Origin: Candidatus Heimdallarchaeota archaeon
GTDB taxonomy: Archaea > Asgardarchaeota > Heimdallarchaeia > Heimdallarchaeales > Heimdallarchaeaceae
Direction: 5' to 3'
Length of the DNA stretch: 64,000 nt
Assembly: GCA_016840095.1 (NCBI GenBank)
Contig: JAEOSZ010000024.1
Location: forward strand, 44,958 to 108,957
Shown here: piece after piece, positions 63,187 to 64,000 of the stretch
Position numbering within the stretch: position 1 is the stretch's first letter
How the letters are laid out: the number at the start of each line of letters is the position of its first letter
Notes under the pieces: model-generated
Database searches by the model: none
Told to the model about the DNA's origin: nothing
What the model saw: the letters and a program-made list of their open reading frames with translations, nothing else
Translations under genes and position numbers: made by a program

Positions 63187-64000
63187 ATGAAAAAAAATGC
63201 AAAAAAAATTTCATTAATTGTCAGTTTTACAGTTAGTTTTTTGATTATTACTTCTTCACCTAATGTACTAAATTCTAGTGCATTCTTGGGAGAAAGTAAG
63301 ACTCAATTTACCTTAGATTCTTATGACAAATCTAGTTGGGCTTGGGGAATAACTGAAGTAGTTTCAACTGAAAGCGATGGTCACTCAAATAGTGCTTCAA
63401 TGTTTGTTGATTCTGAAGGTGATATACATGTGACTTGGCACGATCAATCTGAGATTCTTGGAGCAGCGAATGATTCAGACATTTTTTATAAGAGATGGGA
63501 TGCTTCAAAAACCACTTGGACAACAACTGAACTTATCTCAACAGAGAGTACTGATCACTCCAATGATCCAACAATTTTTGTTGATACTTCTCTTAACATC
63601 CACATTGTGTGGGAGGATAGTACAAATTATGATTCATCAGGTGACGACTATGATATATTCTATCGATTTAAGAGTGCTCTTGATACCTCATGGTCAGCAA
63701 TAAAGGTTGTATCTAATGATAGTACTCTGTACTCATACAATCCTGTTATTGCAGTTGATTCAAAAGGTGATTCACATATAGCATGGTACGATGCAACGGA
63801 CTATAATGGAGCTGGAATAGATCAGGATATCTTCTATAAGAAATATGATAGAACTAATGATACTTGGTCTCAAACACAGGTAGTTTCGGATGTTAGTGAT
63901 GCACATTCTCAACATCCATCTATTACCATTGATCTAGATGACAATGTACATTTCGCATGGGCTGACCAGTCTACATATGCTGCTTCAGGGACTGACTGGG
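63187..64000 (+). CDS. Third propeller surface protein, truncated at the window end
   Basis: ATG 63187 opens MKKNAKKISLIVSF, a signal peptide, and the frame remains open through base 64000. Three full blades and the start of a fourth are seen (TEVVSTESDGHS, TELISTESTDHS, IKVVSNDSTLYS, TQVVSDVSDAHS). It is more diverged from the two upstream copies. The 3' end, including any FN3-like domain and anchor, lies outside the window. Confidence 0.8.
   Translation, partial: MKKNAKKISLIVSFTVSFLIITSSPNVLNSSAFLGESKTQFTLDSYDKSSWAWGITEVVSTESDGHSNSASMFVDSEGDIHVTWHDQSEILGAANDSDIFYKRWDASKTTWTTTELISTESTDHSNDPTIFVDTSLNIHIVWEDSTNYDSSGDDYDIFYRFKSALDTSWSAIKVVSNDSTLYSYNPVIAVDSKGDSHIAWYDATDYNGAGIDQDIFYKKYDRTNDTWSQTQVVSDVSDAHSQHPSITIDLDDNVHFAWADQSTYAASGTDW

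Noticed and set aside
1..64000. tRNA, rRNA or other structured RNA genes
   Set aside because: No intergenic GGTTCGA-type T-loop with a plausible cloverleaf and no rRNA signature was found; gaps are mostly below 220 bases.

Overview
The window looks like a piece of an archaeal chromosome, most likely from the Asgard group (a Heimdallarchaeia-like lineage is my guess). The evidence is: AT-rich DNA; TATA boxes of the TTTATAAA/TTTAAA type close to start codons; an archaeal lipid gene (CDP-archaeol synthase, CarS); an archaeal ThiR-type regulator (helix-turn-helix plus ThiN domain); many surface proteins made of a signal peptide, a beta-rich ectodomain and a C-terminal membrane anchor with a basic tail; and a small GTPase of the Ras/Rab type with all five G motifs, which is typical of Asgard genomes. 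The lineage is an inference. No rRNA, tRNA, CRISPR array, transposase or phage gene was seen. Coding density is high, and the only gap above 300 bases (12617-13001) holds a 43-residue membrane protein and a probable operator.

Layout. 1-3338: two paralogous membrane proteins of unknown function, the first cut by the window edge. 3444-6738: a DMT-type exporter, a hypothetical protein, a 49-residue zinc ribbon and a zinc alcohol dehydrogenase. 6771-12640: a thiamine block on the minus strand (substrate-binding protein, fused permease, ATPase, APH-type kinase) next to its probable regulator ThiR, with similar putative operators before both units. 12735-17029: small membrane protein, winged-helix regulator with a 21-bp near-palindrome, SDR oxidoreductase, Sua5/TsaC, nicotinamidase-like hydrolase, DsrE-like protein and a secreted small protein. 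17142-19830: ferrous iron uptake operon feoA-feoB plus a Cys-rich mini-protein, with a perfect inverted repeat in its promoter.

19850-29779: surface and signalling proteins: two beta-helix proteins, two close paralogues of an anchored serine beta-lactamase-like hydrolase flanking a TPR protein and a BtrH-like acyltransferase, a DUF1295 membrane enzyme and a membrane-anchored PHP phosphoesterase. 29795-38680: PAS sensor, CarS, an unknown protein, an aminotransferase, a secreted protein, an ABC-2 type exporter with an extra membrane subunit, and an HExxH peptidase. 38670-47159: thioredoxin-domain YyaL/SSP411 protein, two arylsulfotransferase-like surface propellers, a membrane protein, and a peroxide-defence operon (three peroxiredoxins and a nitroreductase). 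47351-51027: the Rab-like GTPase, a 47-residue membrane protein and a P2-type Ca2+-like ATPase.

51116-59274 is the most interesting metabolic region: a tightly overlapping six-gene operon (SsnA amidohydrolase, dihydropyrimidine-dehydrogenase-like flavoprotein with ferredoxin domain, threonine-synthase-fold PLP enzyme, two xanthine dehydrogenase subunits, XdhC) that recalls the E. coli ygeX-ygfK-ssnA-ygfM-xdhD region and suggests purine or related heterocycle catabolism. 59423-64000 holds three tandem seven-bladed-propeller surface proteins (the last cut by the window end). Blades in the second gene are nearly identical at DNA level with 174-bp periodicity, and hairpin-plus-T-tract terminators follow the first two genes.
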